Source of the DNA: Brumimicrobium sp.
GTDB lineage: Bacteria > Bacteroidota > Bacteroidia > Flavobacteriales_D > Crocinitomicaceae
Assembly (NCBI GenBank): GCA_023957385.1
Contig: JAMLGZ010000001.1
Location: 496,001 to 560,000, forward strand
Reading direction: 5' to 3'
Length of the DNA stretch: 64,000 nt
Below, piece by piece: positions 35,309 through 45,177 of this stretch. The notes below the pieces were generated by a model. It had not been told where the DNA came from and did not search any database. It saw only the letters and a list, made by a program, of their open reading frames with translations. The stretch's first letter is position 1; every line of letters starts with the position of its first letter. A program made the translations under genes and the position numbers.

Positions 35309-36367
35309 ATGAAAGCCTTAATTATTGGTGGAGGTTTATCCGGAATTTGTTTAGCACATCAATTTATTGATAAGCATATTGATTTTAAGATTATTGATGA
35401 TAATCAAAATTATAGCACCAAGATAGCAGGAGGGATGATTAATCCAATGACTTTCCGAAGAATGATCAAAACTTGGAGGGGAGATGAGTTGATTCCTGTA
35501 TTAAAAGAAGTTTATACTTCTATTGAAAAACGTATTGGTGAGAAGTTCTTCTTTCCTATTAATATACGCAGAGCTTTTTCTACAGAACACGAGCGTTTGT
35601 TGTGGGAAGGTTGTACAGATGATGAGGCTTATAGTGCGTATGTGAATCCGATAGAAAAACCCGAAAATACGCCGGCATACTATCATAACCCGTTTGGGAA
35701 TGCCATTGTAAATAGCCCGGGATATATAGAAGCAGAGATCTTTATGGATGCTAATCATCGCTATTTTATGGCACACCATTTATTACGTTATGAAAAAGTA
35801 AATTATGCAGATATTGATGCAGAAAATCTTTCTTATAAAGGTGAAAAATATACGCATATAATTTTTGCAGAAGGAGCTCGTGCTGAAAAGAACCCATTCT
35901 TTAATTATCTACCCTTTAAGAATGCAAAAGGAGAAATATTGACTATAGGGCCCAATATCTTTCGTAAAGATGAGATCTTAAATAGAAAATGCTTTCTTCT
36001 ACCCACACAGACCGAAAACTATCGTTTAGGTTCTACTTATACATGGGGAACATCCGACCCTTCTATCACTCAAGAAGCAAAGGATGAGATTTTAGAAAAT
36101 TATAAAGATTTATGTACTGTACCTATAACAGTAATTGACCATAAGGCTGGGATTCGACCAGTAGCTTCAGATAGAAGACCTTTTATTGGCGAACATCCTA
36201 CAAAAAAAGGTTTATATATATTTAATGCCATGGGAGCTAAAGGTTTTATGATTGCACCTTATTTTTCAATCCATTTTGTTAAATATCTATTGGGTGAAAC
36301 GCAATTAGATAAAGAAGTGAATATCTTCCGCTATTCTGAGAATTATTTTACTCAAAATGCTGAGTAG
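35309..36367 (+). CDS. FAD-dependent oxidoreductase (DAO family)
   Basis: This 352-residue protein has an N-terminal dinucleotide-binding fold (LIIGGGLSGICLAHQF, Gly-x-Gly-x-x-Gly at about 6-11) and IAGGMINPMTFRRM. Near the C-terminus it has AGIRPVASDRRPFIGEHP and GAKGFMIAPY, the DAO-family FAD-binding end. It likely oxidises an amino acid or amine, but the substrate is not evident. It is co-oriented with, and 2 nt from, the M23 peptidase gene, so the two are probably co-transcribed. Confidence 0.85.
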   Translation: MKALIIGGGLSGICLAHQFIDKHIDFKIIDDNQNYSTKIAGGMINPMTFRRMIKTWRGDELIPVLKEVYTSIEKRIGEKFFFPINIRRAFSTEHERLLWEGCTDDEAYSAYVNPIEKPENTPAYYHNPFGNAIVNSPGYIEAEIFMDANHRYFMAHHLLRYEKVNYADIDAENLSYKGEKYTHIIFAEGARAEKNPFFNYLPFKNAKGEILTIGPNIFRKDEILNRKCFLLPTQTENYRLGSTYTWGTSDPSITQEAKDEILENYKDLCTVPITVIDHKAGIRPVASDRRPFIGEHPTKKGLYIFNAMGAKGFMIAPYFSIHFVKYLLGETQLDKEVNIFRYSENYFTQNAE

Positions 36368-36441
36368 GCATCTTCAATGTCATTTTTGTATCATCTGGAA
36401 ATAAAACTTTCATTTTCTATTAAAATCTAACTTTTGCTCCG

Positions 36442-36449
36442 TATCTTTG
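36442..36449 (+). promoter_or_regulatory. Candidate minus-7 box for the bacilliredoxin gene
   Basis: TATCTTTG is an exact TAnnTTTG match 28 nt upstream of ATG 36478. A minus-33 element is not clear. Confidence 0.5.
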
Positions 36450-36477
36450 TTGCTTAAATTATTAAAAATTAAGAAAT

Positions 36478-36891
36478 ATGTATCCTCCAGAATTAACTAC
36501 TCCGATGAAAGATGAACTTACATCTATTGGATTTAAAGATTTAACAACACCAGAGGCAGTTGATAATATCATAAATAACACAAAAGGAACACTTCTATTA
36601 GTGGTGAATAGTGTTTGTGGATGTGCTGCCGGAAATATGAGACCAGGTGTAATTTTTTCTCTTGATGGAGATGTAAAACCAACTGCTTTGGGAACTGTAT
36701 TTGCAGGAGTTGATAATGAAGCTACACAACGTGCTAGAAGTTATTTCCTACCTTATCCTCCTTCCTCTCCTTCTATTGCCTTATTTAAAGATGGAAGATT
36801 GGTTCACTTCTTAGAACGCCATCATTTAGAAGGAAATACTGCTCATGCGATTGCTGCTAACTTAAAAGAAGCATATAAAGAATTTGCATAA
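36478..36891 (+). CDS. Bacilliredoxin (BrxA/BrxB, YphP/YqiW family)
   Basis: This 137-residue thioredoxin-like protein has the characteristic CGC active-site motif in VNSVCGCAAGNMRPG (Cys at about 43 and 45) and the conserved PPSSPSIALFKDGRLVHFLERHHLEG region, quoted in part. Bacilliredoxins remove bacillithiol or related thiols from oxidised proteins. Whether this organism makes bacillithiol cannot be told from the window. It has its own candidate promoter and a strong terminator. Confidence 0.92.
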   Translation: MYPPELTTPMKDELTSIGFKDLTTPEAVDNIINNTKGTLLLVVNSVCGCAAGNMRPGVIFSLDGDVKPTALGTVFAGVDNEATQRARSYFLPYPPSSPSIALFKDGRLVHFLERHHLEGNTAHAIAANLKEAYKEFA

Positions 36892-36913
36892 ATTGTGAAG
36901 AAATAACATATAA

Positions 36914-36949
36914 AAAAAATAGGCTGTCAAATCTGACAGCCTATTTTTT
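36914..36949. terminator. Bidirectional Rho-independent terminator between bacilliredoxin gene and dprA
   Basis: A perfect stem of about 16 bp (core AGGCTGTCA / TGACAGCCT with flanking A and T runs) encloses a 4-nt AATC loop. It serves both convergent genes. Confidence 0.9.
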
Positions 36950-36968
36950 ATGTTACGTATAAATTCTT

Positions 36969-38084
36969 CTAAATACCATTAAGGCTATATTTTTTTCCGG
37001 GTAAGGATAATACCAAGCCCTTTAATTCAAGTCCTAATAGTAATGAACTCAGGAGATTTACTGGTTTTTGTAAACGAAGAGCGATACTATCAAGAGAAAT
37101 AGCTTCAAATTCTTGGATGGTGCTTACCACCAACTTTTCATCTCCATTCAAGCCTTCAAATAAATTTGTTTGGATAGTATTTTTTGTGGTATTTCCTTCT
37201 TCCCAACCCATTATTTCAATTAAATCTTTGCCACAAGTAATGATTTGTGCTTTATTTTGAGCAATTAATTGATTACACCCTTTTGAAAATCTTTGAAAAA
37301 CATTGCCAGGGTACGCAAATACGTCTCTATTATAATCATTTGCTAAATTAGCGGTTATGAGTGAACCTCCTTTTATATCACTTTCTATTACAATGGTAGC
37401 ATCTGCCATTCCTGCCACAATTCTATTTCGTTGTGGGAAATTCTCTTTATCAGGATTGGTGCCATTCGGAAATTCAGTAAGTAGCCCACAACCTTGTGTG
37501 TTTAGCATTTTGCTTGCTAATTTCCGATGACTACTTGGATAAAGTCTATCTAGTCCATGTCCTAAAACTCCAATGGTTGGAATTCCGACTTCCAGACATT
37601 TTTGATGAACATATCCATCTACCCCCAAAGCTAAACCCGAAATTATTTGAATATTACAATCAGCAATGGCATAAATTAATTCATTAATTATTTGTTTTCC
37701 ATAGCTTGTCATATTTCTTGTGCCAACGATAGCAATGGTGTATTTGTAATTCAAGTCTATATCTCCTTTATGATAAAGTAGCATAGGTGCGTCCATACAT
37801 TCTTTTAAGCGCTTAGGATATCTTTTTTCTGTATAAAAGGTAGTATCCAAATCATTCTTTTCTACAAACTGAACAATTTCTGCAGCTTTCTGTAAAGCAC
37901 CTTCTCTGTTTAGCATTCGGTATCGTTCCTTTGCAAAACCTGGAATGGATGTTCGTAAATTAAGTTTTGAATTAAATATGTCTTCTACGTTGCCTACATA
38001 GGCTAATAAGGCTTTTGCTTTCACTGCACCTACTCCTTCTAATAGAGTTAATGCAACTTGATAATTCAGATAGTTGTTTTTCAA
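36969..38084 (-). CDS. dprA: DNA-processing protein DprA
   Basis: This 371-residue protein has an N-terminal helix-hairpin-helix-like region (LLEGVGAVKAKALLAYVG), a Rossmann-fold DprA core with IVGTRNMTSYG near 142-152 and SGLALGVDGYVHQ near 167-179, and a C-terminal winged-helix segment. DprA loads RecA on single-stranded DNA during natural transformation. The start appears to be TTG 38084; the next Met is too far inside the conserved N-terminus. Other competence genes are not in the window. Confidence 0.93.
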   Translation of the reverse strand: MKNNYLNYQVALTLLEGVGAVKAKALLAYVGNVEDIFNSKLNLRTSIPGFAKERYRMLNREGALQKAAEIVQFVEKNDLDTTFYTEKRYPKRLKECMDAPMLLYHKGDIDLNYKYTIAIVGTRNMTSYGKQIINELIYAIADCNIQIISGLALGVDGYVHQKCLEVGIPTIGVLGHGLDRLYPSSHRKLASKMLNTQGCGLLTEFPNGTNPDKENFPQRNRIVAGMADATIVIESDIKGGSLITANLANDYNRDVFAYPGNVFQRFSKGCNQLIAQNKAQIITCGKDLIEIMGWEEGNTTKNTIQTNLFEGLNGDEKLVVSTIQEFEAISLDSIALRLQKPVNLLSSLLLGLELKGLVLSLPGKKYSLNGI

Positions 38085-38135
38085 AATAATTATTTTAATT
38101 TAGGCCTCTCTAAGTTATATATTAATGTGCGAAAT

Positions 38136-40520
38136 ATGAAACTTTTTTTAATAATTTTTACAATATTAAGCTTAAACGCATACAGTCAAGAGATTAAAGG
38201 TAGTGTTACTGACACGGGTGGAGAACCGCTTATTGGAGTATTAATAAATACAGATCAAGGTGTTAAATCTCGAACGGATGTGGAAGGGAATTTTACGATA
38301 ACAATCAATCAATTTCCAGTTTCTCTAACCTTAAGTATGTATGACTTTAAAGATAAAGTTGTTAAATTGGATACTTATCCACAAGAGAGTATTAAGATTA
38401 AAATGGAACCAACTACCCAAGAACTTGAAGGTGTAGTAGTTTCTGCCTCCAGAAGAAAGCAAAATATAGAGGATGTTACTGTTTCTATTGAAATTATCAA
38501 ATCTGATTATATTACCAACAAGGGAATTACAAACATTGAAAAAGCAATTGATTTAGCGCCGGGTGCTTATACAATGGATGGACAAGTGAGTATTCGTGGG
38601 GGTAGTGGTTTTGCTTATGGAGCAGGTAGCCGTGTAATGGTTGTTTGGAATGATTTGCCAATGTTATCCGCAGACGCAGGTGATGCCAAGTTTGAATCGA
38701 TTCCTATGGAAAATTTAGATCAGATCGAGATTCTAAAAGGAGCATCTTCTGTATTATATGGTAGTGGTGCCCTTAATGGTATCGTTTCACTAAGAAGTAA
38801 AGAACCTACCAAAGAAGGAGAAACAAAAATCAACTATCAAATAGGTGTGTTTGATAAAGCACCGCGAGAAGGATTGCGCTGGACTAAAAAGTCTCTTTTT
38901 GATAACCAATTGAGTATATACAATGGCCAGATGTTTAAAAAATTTGGATATACTGTTTCTGCTTATGCATTCCGTAGTGATGGATATAGGAAGGGTACTG
39001 AGCGCGACCGTTTACGATTTAGTGGTAGCTTCTTATACAAACCTGAGCGAACAAAGCGTTTAAAATTAGGTTTAGATTATTCATTCTCTATGGAACGAAA
39101 AGGAGAATTTCTTATCTGGGAAAGTGCCGAATATGGATATACACCTAGTGGAGGAATGGGAGACCCTTATGCGCCTGGTTCTACTTTGTCTTATATTGAG
39201 GCTTTACGAATACGTATAGATCCATATGCTGTGTTTTATGATAAACAAAATAACAAACATAGCTTAATGACACGTTATTATAATACCACAAATAAATCCC
39301 TTGGTGGATATGACGCTACTGCTAATACAATCTATGCAGATTATAAGTTTGAAAGAAGAATGCGTGGAGAATGGGTCTTAACGGTAGGTGCTACTGGAAA
39401 ATGGGACCAGATCGTTTCTCAATTATATGGAAATCATACTTCCCAAAACTATGCTATGTATGGACAAATTGAAAAAACCTTTTGGGAAAAATTAAGTTTA
39501 ATTGCCGGTTTTAGAGGAGAGTTTTATCAAGTAAACAACAATATACCTGATTCTAGAATTTATCTCTCCAAAACTGATTCTACCAAAACCTTTCCGATTC
39601 GACCTATCTTCAGAGTTGGTGCAAATTATAAAGTATTACCTTTCACGAATATTAGAGCTTCCTTCGGACAAGCATATAGATTCCCTTCTATTGCTGAACG
39701 CTATGCCTCAACTTCTGTGGGTATGTTAAATATCTTTCCGAATGAAAATTTACAATCGGAAAGCGGATGGTCTGCCGAACTAGGTGTAAAGCAAGGATTT
39801 AGAATCAAAGACTTCAAAGGATTCATAGATGTATCAGGATTTATTAATGAATACAAAAATATGATGGAATTTACTTTTGGATTCTATATTCCAGATAGTA
39901 TTCCACCAAGTTTTAATCCTAATCTACCTGGTTATGTTGGGAATTGGTATGGTTTCCGTGCTGAAAATGCTGAGCATGCGCGTATTGTTGGAGCAGAATT
40001 ATCAGTTAGTGGTACAGGAAGTATAGGCCCACTTGAGATTACAACTCTTTTAGGTTATACCTATATGCACCCAATTGTCCTTAATCCAGATTCATCCTAT
40101 ATTTATGGTACTGAAAATTTAGGAGCTGTAAACGGTGGATTATCTAATCCAGAGTCTAATATGTTAAAGTATAGATTCAGCCACATGGCAAAAGCAGATA
40201 TTCAATTTAAATTATACAATGTTTTCGTAGGGTTCTCTGGTCGCTATAATAGTTTTATGGTAAATATTGACAAATCTTTCGAGAGTGGTGTTGAAGTTGT
40301 GCTAATTGGTAATCAACAAGTACTTCCTGGACTTAAAGAATATCGTGAAAAACACAATAAAGGTGACTTCGTTTTAGACTTACGCCTTGGATATGATTTT
40401 GGTAAAAAATATCAATTGAGTTTCCTTATCAATAATGTGCTTAATAATGAATATACAACTAGACCTGGTGATATTCAACCTCCTCGTCAGTTTATGCTAA
40501 GATTCCAAGCAAATATTTAA
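38136..40520 (+). CDS. TonB-dependent outer-membrane receptor
   Basis: From ATG 38136 the protein has 794 residues with a signal peptide (MKLFLIIFTILSLNAYSQ). A CarboxypepD_reg-like beta domain (about 20-95) leads to a plug domain with SISIRGGSGFAYGAGSR-type sequence near 150 and QIEILKGASSVLYGSGALNG near 185. A beta barrel ends in MLRFQANI. It imports an unknown ligand, such as a metal complex, vitamin or oligosaccharide; no SusD partner follows, so SusC-type glycan uptake is unlikely. The earlier in-frame start at 38058 overlaps dprA and lacks a signal peptide, so it was not used. Confidence 0.92.
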   Translation: MKLFLIIFTILSLNAYSQEIKGSVTDTGGEPLIGVLINTDQGVKSRTDVEGNFTITINQFPVSLTLSMYDFKDKVVKLDTYPQESIKIKMEPTTQELEGVVVSASRRKQNIEDVTVSIEIIKSDYITNKGITNIEKAIDLAPGAYTMDGQVSIRGGSGFAYGAGSRVMVVWNDLPMLSADAGDAKFESIPMENLDQIEILKGASSVLYGSGALNGIVSLRSKEPTKEGETKINYQIGVFDKAPREGLRWTKKSLFDNQLSIYNGQMFKKFGYTVSAYAFRSDGYRKGTERDRLRFSGSFLYKPERTKRLKLGLDYSFSMERKGEFLIWESAEYGYTPSGGMGDPYAPGSTLSYIEALRIRIDPYAVFYDKQNNKHSLMTRYYNTTNKSLGGYDATANTIYADYKFERRMRGEWVLTVGATGKWDQIVSQLYGNHTSQNYAMYGQIEKTFWEKLSLIAGFRGEFYQVNNNIPDSRIYLSKTDSTKTFPIRPIFRVGANYKVLPFTNIRASFGQAYRFPSIAERYASTSVGMLNIFPNENLQSESGWSAELGVKQGFRIKDFKGFIDVSGFINEYKNMMEFTFGFYIPDSIPPSFNPNLPGYVGNWYGFRAENAEHARIVGAELSVSGTGSIGPLEITTLLGYTYMHPIVLNPDSSYIYGTENLGAVNGGLSNPESNMLKYRFSHMAKADIQFKLYNVFVGFSGRYNSFMVNIDKSFESGVEVVLIGNQQVLPGLKEYREKHNKGDFVLDLRLGYDFGKKYQLSFLINNVLNNEYTTRPGDIQPPRQFMLRFQANI

Positions 40521-40521
40521 T

Positions 40522-41247
40522 ATGAAGAAACTCGCTATCATACCTGCTCGTTATAGCTCTTCCCGCTTTCCTGGGAAACCGTTAATTGACTTGCAGGGGA
40601 AAACAATGATACAGCGAGTTTATGAAGGAGTAAAACATTCAAATTTATTTGATGAGGTTGTTGTAGCTACAGATGATGAGAGAATATTTTCTCACGTTGA
40701 GTCAATCGGAGGGAAGGTAATCTTAACAAAAGAGACCCATAATAGCGGAACAGAAAGATGCGGGGAAGTCATAGAAACATATAAAGATTATGATATTGTC
40801 GTAAATATTCAGGGAGATGAGCCGTTAGTGAATACAGAACAAATACGTATCTTATTAGAAACCTTTCAAGATACTGACGTCCATATTGCTTCCCTCGGCT
40901 CACCAAATATTACAAAGGAAGATATAGATAATCCGAATAGGATTAAGATAGTTTTGAATTATCAATCGGATGCCATTTATTTCTCGAGGAGTCCCATTCC
41001 GTATGAACGTAACAAGGAAAATTATCCTTACCTCAAGCATATAGGTCTTTATGGTTTTCGTACAGAAACGCTCAAAAAATTGATTCGATTGACGCCAACT
41101 GAATTAGAGGAAACAGAAAGTCTAGAGCAACTAAGATGGTTGTATTATGGATTTCCGATACGTATTGCTCTAACTACAATAGAAACTCCGAATATTGACA
41201 CACCTGAGGATGTTGAAACTGTTTTGACTATTTTACGTAAAGAATAG
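40522..41247 (+). CDS. kdsB: 3-deoxy-manno-octulosonate cytidylyltransferase
   Basis: This 241-residue enzyme activates Kdo as CMP-Kdo for lipopolysaccharide core synthesis. It has the N-terminal IPARYSSSRFPGKPL, then ATDDERI, NIQGDEPL, YFSRSPIPY and KHIGLYGFR, all typical of KdsB. It starts 1 nt after the receptor gene stop, so the two are probably co-transcribed. Its presence indicates Kdo-containing LPS. Confidence 0.95.
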   Translation: MKKLAIIPARYSSSRFPGKPLIDLQGKTMIQRVYEGVKHSNLFDEVVVATDDERIFSHVESIGGKVILTKETHNSGTERCGEVIETYKDYDIVVNIQGDEPLVNTEQIRILLETFQDTDVHIASLGSPNITKEDIDNPNRIKIVLNYQSDAIYFSRSPIPYERNKENYPYLKHIGLYGFRTETLKKLIRLTPTELEETESLEQLRWLYYGFPIRIALTTIETPNIDTPEDVETVLTILRKE

Positions 41248-41273
41248 TAAGTTATTCAACTAAAATTAATTTG

Positions 41274-41281
41274 TATATTTG
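41274..41281 (+). promoter_or_regulatory. Candidate minus-7 box for the HU-SPOR gene
   Basis: TATATTTG matches TAnnTTTG exactly and ends 4 nt before ATG 41286, so transcription may begin at the ATG. An in-frame TTG at 41271 lies upstream of the box and is rejected as a start. Confidence 0.45.
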
Positions 41282-41285
41282 TTGT

Positions 41286-42479
41286 ATGAAACATTTGGAA
41301 AATTGTATTGGCACTTTACTTTTACGCAATAACTGCGTGATTATTCCTTCTTTTGGAGGGTTTGTTGCTAATTATGTTTCCGCACGAATTGATGAAGTAA
41401 ATGGCTGCATTTATCCGCCTCGCAAAGCAATTAGTTTTAATAAAAGTCTGATTAATAATGATGGATTGATTATTTCCTATTTAGCACAAGAGGAGGGTAT
41501 TTTGTATGAAGAGGCAGAAAAAATAGTTAATTCGGAAATTCAAGAAATGAAGATGACACTCCAACAAGAGCAGCGTGTTAACTTTGCAAATGTTGGATAT
41601 TTATATGTGAATTCTGCTGGAAAAATTGCTTTTGAACAAGACAGATTCTATAATCTTTTACTCTCTTCCTTCGGATTGGGAAATGTACACTTCGTAGAAG
41701 AGATAGAAGAAAAAGTAATTACACTTACACCTCAACAAAATTTAGTAGAGGAAACTATTGTTGAGATAGCGAATAAACAAGAAGATATTGAGATTACATT
41801 TGGAAAAGCTCAAGCTATCAAAGTGCTTACTCCTACTAAGGATATTGTACACCCTGCCGCTGAGAAACAAATATCTTCTGGTAAACAATTGATAGGTAAG
41901 ATTGTACGTTATGCTGCAGTTGCTGCTTTAGTTCCTGTTATCTTTTATAGTTTATGGATACCTATCCAAACTGACGTCTTACAATCCAGAGTGCTTTTTT
42001 CTACTGATTTTAACCCGTTTAAAACTGTTAATACCCAACAATACGACATTCACCAAAGTCAGAACCCAATTACTAAAAGTGAGGTTTTAAGAGCTTCTAG
42101 TTTTGATCAGATCGTTAAGAACTTATCCTCTCCTACGGCTAATTTTAATTATCCGATTGATGATGACTTCTTTGTACATGTAAAACGTGAAGAAACAACT
42201 TCTCAGCAAAAAAAAACTGAAAATGTTCAGGTAACTTCATCTCAAATTTCCAACAAGAAAAATGGATATCATATCATAGCAGGATGTTTTAGTAACCCAA
42301 ATAATGCTCAGGGTTTGATCTCTCAACTAAAGGAGATGGGCTTTGAAGCGTATGAAGTAGATGTGATGGGTGGATTACATCGTGTTTCTGCCGCTTTTCT
42401 CGAAAACCAGAGTGAAGTACAAGATTTACGTAGCAAATTAACTCAGGCTGATATTTCTACCTGGGTACTCAAGAAATAA
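41286..42479 (+). CDS. HU-CCDC81-like and SPOR domain protein
   Basis: This 397-residue protein has an N-terminal HU/CCDC81-type region (about 1-130; FGGFVANYVSARID, YPPRKAISFN). A membrane helix at about 203-225 follows, then a periplasmic linker and a C-terminal SPOR domain (about 320-397; YHIIAGCFSNPNNAQGL). SPOR domains bind denuded peptidoglycan at division septa. The combination is common in Bacteroidota and may link DNA or cytoplasmic partners to the division wall; its function is not established. Confidence 0.88.
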   Translation: MKHLENCIGTLLLRNNCVIIPSFGGFVANYVSARIDEVNGCIYPPRKAISFNKSLINNDGLIISYLAQEEGILYEEAEKIVNSEIQEMKMTLQQEQRVNFANVGYLYVNSAGKIAFEQDRFYNLLLSSFGLGNVHFVEEIEEKVITLTPQQNLVEETIVEIANKQEDIEITFGKAQAIKVLTPTKDIVHPAAEKQISSGKQLIGKIVRYAAVAALVPVIFYSLWIPIQTDVLQSRVLFSTDFNPFKTVNTQQYDIHQSQNPITKSEVLRASSFDQIVKNLSSPTANFNYPIDDDFFVHVKREETTSQQKKTENVQVTSSQISNKKNGYHIIAGCFSNPNNAQGLISQLKEMGFEAYEVDVMGGLHRVSAAFLENQSEVQDLRSKLTQADISTWVLKK

Positions 42480-42497
42480 CCCAAATAATTATAGATT

Positions 42498-43706
42498 ATG
42501 AAGAAAATATGTATCATACTTGGAGTTCTTATTCTAAGTACTTATGGCACTATTGCTCAAACAACAACCAATATTCAAGGTTCAAATTACGCATTCACGA
42601 AAGTAGCCTCCATGGAAGCTTCTCCTGTTGTTTCTCAAGGAAATACGGGAACTTGCTGGAGTTTCTCAGCACTCTCTTTCTTTGAATCTGAAATGATGCG
42701 TAAAGGATTTAAAAATACGCCTATTCTATCCCAAATGTATATTGCTCGAAAAGCCTATGAAGGTAAGGCCGATTATTACATACAAATGGATGGAAAAGCT
42801 AATTTCTCACAAGGTGGTGCATTTCATGATATTCCCTTTGTTTTTAGAAATTATGGAATTGTTCCTAATAGTGTTTATTCAGGGTTAAACTATGGTTTGG
42901 AAACCCACAATCATCAAGAATTGTTTAGTGCAATTGAAGGGTATATGAATGGAGTATTAAGTTATGTAAATAACAAAGGGAATAAACCTTTATCTAAGCA
43001 GTGGAAGGTTGGATTAAACGGTATCTTGGATGCTTATCTTGGAAAAGATCCAGAAAGATTCACGTATGAAGGGAAAGAATATACACCCAAATCTTTTGCA
43101 GAATATACTAAACTAAACATGGATGATTATGTTTCTATTACTTCATTTCAGAATATGCCTGTATATGAAAAAGGATTTTTACGCATACAAGATAACTGGG
43201 AATGGGGTTCTGTTTATAATGTAACATTAGATGATTTAGTTAAAATCACAGAGGAAGCCCTAAAGAATGGATATACTGTAGCTTGGGGCGCAGATGTTTC
43301 CGAGAAAGGGTTCAACTTTAGAAAAGGTTTGGCTATTGTACCGGAAGATGAAAGTACTATTCAAGTAGCAGGAAAGGATAATCGCAACTATTCAGATGCA
43401 GGTGCTGATAAAAACTCTGATGCATTTATGACTCCAGTGAAAGAATTAACTATTACTCCAGAATTAAGACAAGAAGCTTATGATAATAAAACAACCACTG
43501 ATGATCATGGTATGCATATCACAGGATTATTCCAAGAAGCTAACGGCACGTATTTTTTCTTAGTGAAAAATTCATGGGGGACAAGTAATTATCCGGAAGG
43601 ATACTTATATGTATCAGAAAATTATTTCAAATATAAAACCATCAATATCTATTTACATAAAGACGCTGTGCCAAAGGATATTGCTAAGAAACTAAACCTG
43701 AAATAA
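42498..43706 (+). CDS. Secreted C1-family cysteine peptidase (bleomycin hydrolase/PepC type)
   Basis: This 402-residue protein has a signal peptide (about 1-20, ending TIAQ). The catalytic Cys53 lies in NTGTCWSFSALSFFES. His in DDHGMHITG near 336-340 and Asn in VKNSWGTS near 355 complete the triad. The sequence resembles aminopeptidase C/bleomycin hydrolase, but the signal peptide places it in the periplasm or outside, unlike cytoplasmic PepC. It is the first of three closely spaced plus-strand genes (gaps 2 nt each) with the EEP-family gene and crcB. Confidence 0.88.
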   Translation: MKKICIILGVLILSTYGTIAQTTTNIQGSNYAFTKVASMEASPVVSQGNTGTCWSFSALSFFESEMMRKGFKNTPILSQMYIARKAYEGKADYYIQMDGKANFSQGGAFHDIPFVFRNYGIVPNSVYSGLNYGLETHNHQELFSAIEGYMNGVLSYVNNKGNKPLSKQWKVGLNGILDAYLGKDPERFTYEGKEYTPKSFAEYTKLNMDDYVSITSFQNMPVYEKGFLRIQDNWEWGSVYNVTLDDLVKITEEALKNGYTVAWGADVSEKGFNFRKGLAIVPEDESTIQVAGKDNRNYSDAGADKNSDAFMTPVKELTITPELRQEAYDNKTTTDDHGMHITGLFQEANGTYFFLVKNSWGTSNYPEGYLYVSENYFKYKTINIYLHKDAVPKDIAKKLNLK

Positions 43707-43708
43707 GC

Positions 43709-44776
43709 ATGGCTAAAAGAATCGTTTTTGCAGGAATAGGATTAGCTGTTGTAATTGTCTTTTTAGCGTGTGGTAGTTCAAAAGAAACAGCAGGTGTTCA
43801 CGTAAAACAAATTAGTTATAAGAACTTTGAAGACTTTCAAGATAAACCTTTCATGTTCTATAATGTAGAGAATCTATTTGATACTATTAATGATCCTGCC
43901 AAAAATGATGATGAATTTACACCCCAAGGCGCTAATTTATGGAATTCTAAACGGTATTACGATAAATTAGAAAAACTAGCGTCTGTGCTTACTTTTCCCT
44001 CTAAAAATAACCCTGTATTTGTTGGGTTTGCGGAGGTAGAAACAAAAGCTGTTGTAGAAGATTTAATGAAAACAGGTAGATTAAAATCTTCTCCCTATAA
44101 AGTTGTTCATTTTGAATCACCGGATGAACGTGGTATTGATGTAGCTTTTGCATATAATTCTGCATGTTTTAAAGTAGAATATCAAGAAGGAATCCGCTAT
44201 GTATTAAAAGGAGAACCTGGTTTTAAAACACGGAATATTCTATATGTAAAAGGAGGATTTAAAGATAGTACCATCGTACATATCTTTGTAAATCATTGGC
44301 CTTCTAGAAGAGGGGGAGAGGAACAAAGTGAATATCGAAGAATTGCTGCTGCTCAACTTCTGAAAAGAAAAACGGATTCTATTCTTGCTATAGAAAAAGA
44401 TGCTCGCATTTTTATTATGGGAGATTTTAATGATTATCCTACAAACCGCTCTATTATAGAGGTGTTGGATGCTGGGATGCCTGATGGAAAACAGAGTTTT
44501 GTGAATCTCATGCTAATTCCTCATAAAAATGGTATAGGTAGCTATAACTACAAAGGATATTGGGGTATGTTGGATCAATTTATTGTAACACCTAATTTTA
44601 TAAACACTACCCAAGGCTTGGCTATTAAAGGAAATACGATGTTTCTGGTGGATGATGACCGTTTTATGCATTTTAATGACAATGGCAAATTTCCAAGTAA
44701 AACTTATGGCGGACATAAATATTATGGCGGTTATTCAGATCATTTGTCAGTTTACGGTTATTTTGAGAAAAGATAA
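43709..44776 (+). CDS. Endonuclease/exonuclease/phosphatase-family lipoprotein
   Basis: This 355-residue protein has a lipoprotein signal ending FLAC (Cys21). The EEP fold shows YNVENLFDTIND near 49-60, FVGFAEVET (metal-binding Glu), NHWPSRRGG near 196-204, MGDFNDYP near 233-240 and a final SDH (GYSDHLSVYG). Members cut DNA, RNA or phosphoester metabolites; the exported location suggests nutrient phosphate or extracellular nucleic acid as substrate. It is sandwiched between the C1 peptidase and crcB genes in a tight operon. Confidence 0.87.
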   Translation: MAKRIVFAGIGLAVVIVFLACGSSKETAGVHVKQISYKNFEDFQDKPFMFYNVENLFDTINDPAKNDDEFTPQGANLWNSKRYYDKLEKLASVLTFPSKNNPVFVGFAEVETKAVVEDLMKTGRLKSSPYKVVHFESPDERGIDVAFAYNSACFKVEYQEGIRYVLKGEPGFKTRNILYVKGGFKDSTIVHIFVNHWPSRRGGEEQSEYRRIAAAQLLKRKTDSILAIEKDARIFIMGDFNDYPTNRSIIEVLDAGMPDGKQSFVNLMLIPHKNGIGSYNYKGYWGMLDQFIVTPNFINTTQGLAIKGNTMFLVDDDRFMHFNDNGKFPSKTYGGHKYYGGYSDHLSVYGYFEKR

Positions 44777-44778
44777 AA

Positions 44779-45177
44779 ATGGGAAATATATTTAATGCAA
44801 TAACGCTTATTGTAATCTTTATAGGAGGTGGTTTGGGAAGCGTTTTACGTTACATAGGTTCTATCTTGGGAAGTAAATTATTTCCTACTACAAATTTTCC
44901 GGTGGGTACTTTATGCGTGAACCTTATAGGCTGTCTCTTAATAGGGTATTTTACGAGTATTTTCTTAAAAGAAGAAGACTTACGTTTACGTTATTTCTTT
45001 ATTACAGGATTTTGTGGTGGTTTTACTACATTTTCTACTTTCTCCATGGAAAATTACCAACTTTACCTCCATGGGAATTACGGTTATTTAGCCTTGTATA
45101 TTACACTGAGTATTCTGATAGGAATTGGTGCGGTATTTTTAGGGTTGTATCTCGGAAAAGGTATGTTTAATGTATAG
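44779..45177 (+). CDS. crcB: Fluoride channel CrcB/Fluc
   Basis: This 132-residue protein has four membrane helices and the family motifs GGGLGSVLRY, FPVGTLCVNLIGCLLIGY and TGFCGGFTTFSTFSME near 78-93. Fluc forms dual-topology dimers that export fluoride. It starts 2 nt after the EEP-family gene. Its 3' end overlaps the convergent glycosyltransferase gene by 11 nt. Confidence 0.95.
   Translation: MGNIFNAITLIVIFIGGGLGSVLRYIGSILGSKLFPTTNFPVGTLCVNLIGCLLIGYFTSIFLKEEDLRLRYFFITGFCGGFTTFSTFSMENYQLYLHGNYGYLALYITLSILIGIGAVFLGLYLGKGMFNV

Noticed and set aside
38058..38135. Longer TonB-dependent receptor starting at 38058
   Set aside because: The extension overlaps dprA and hides the clear signal peptide that begins at ATG 38136.
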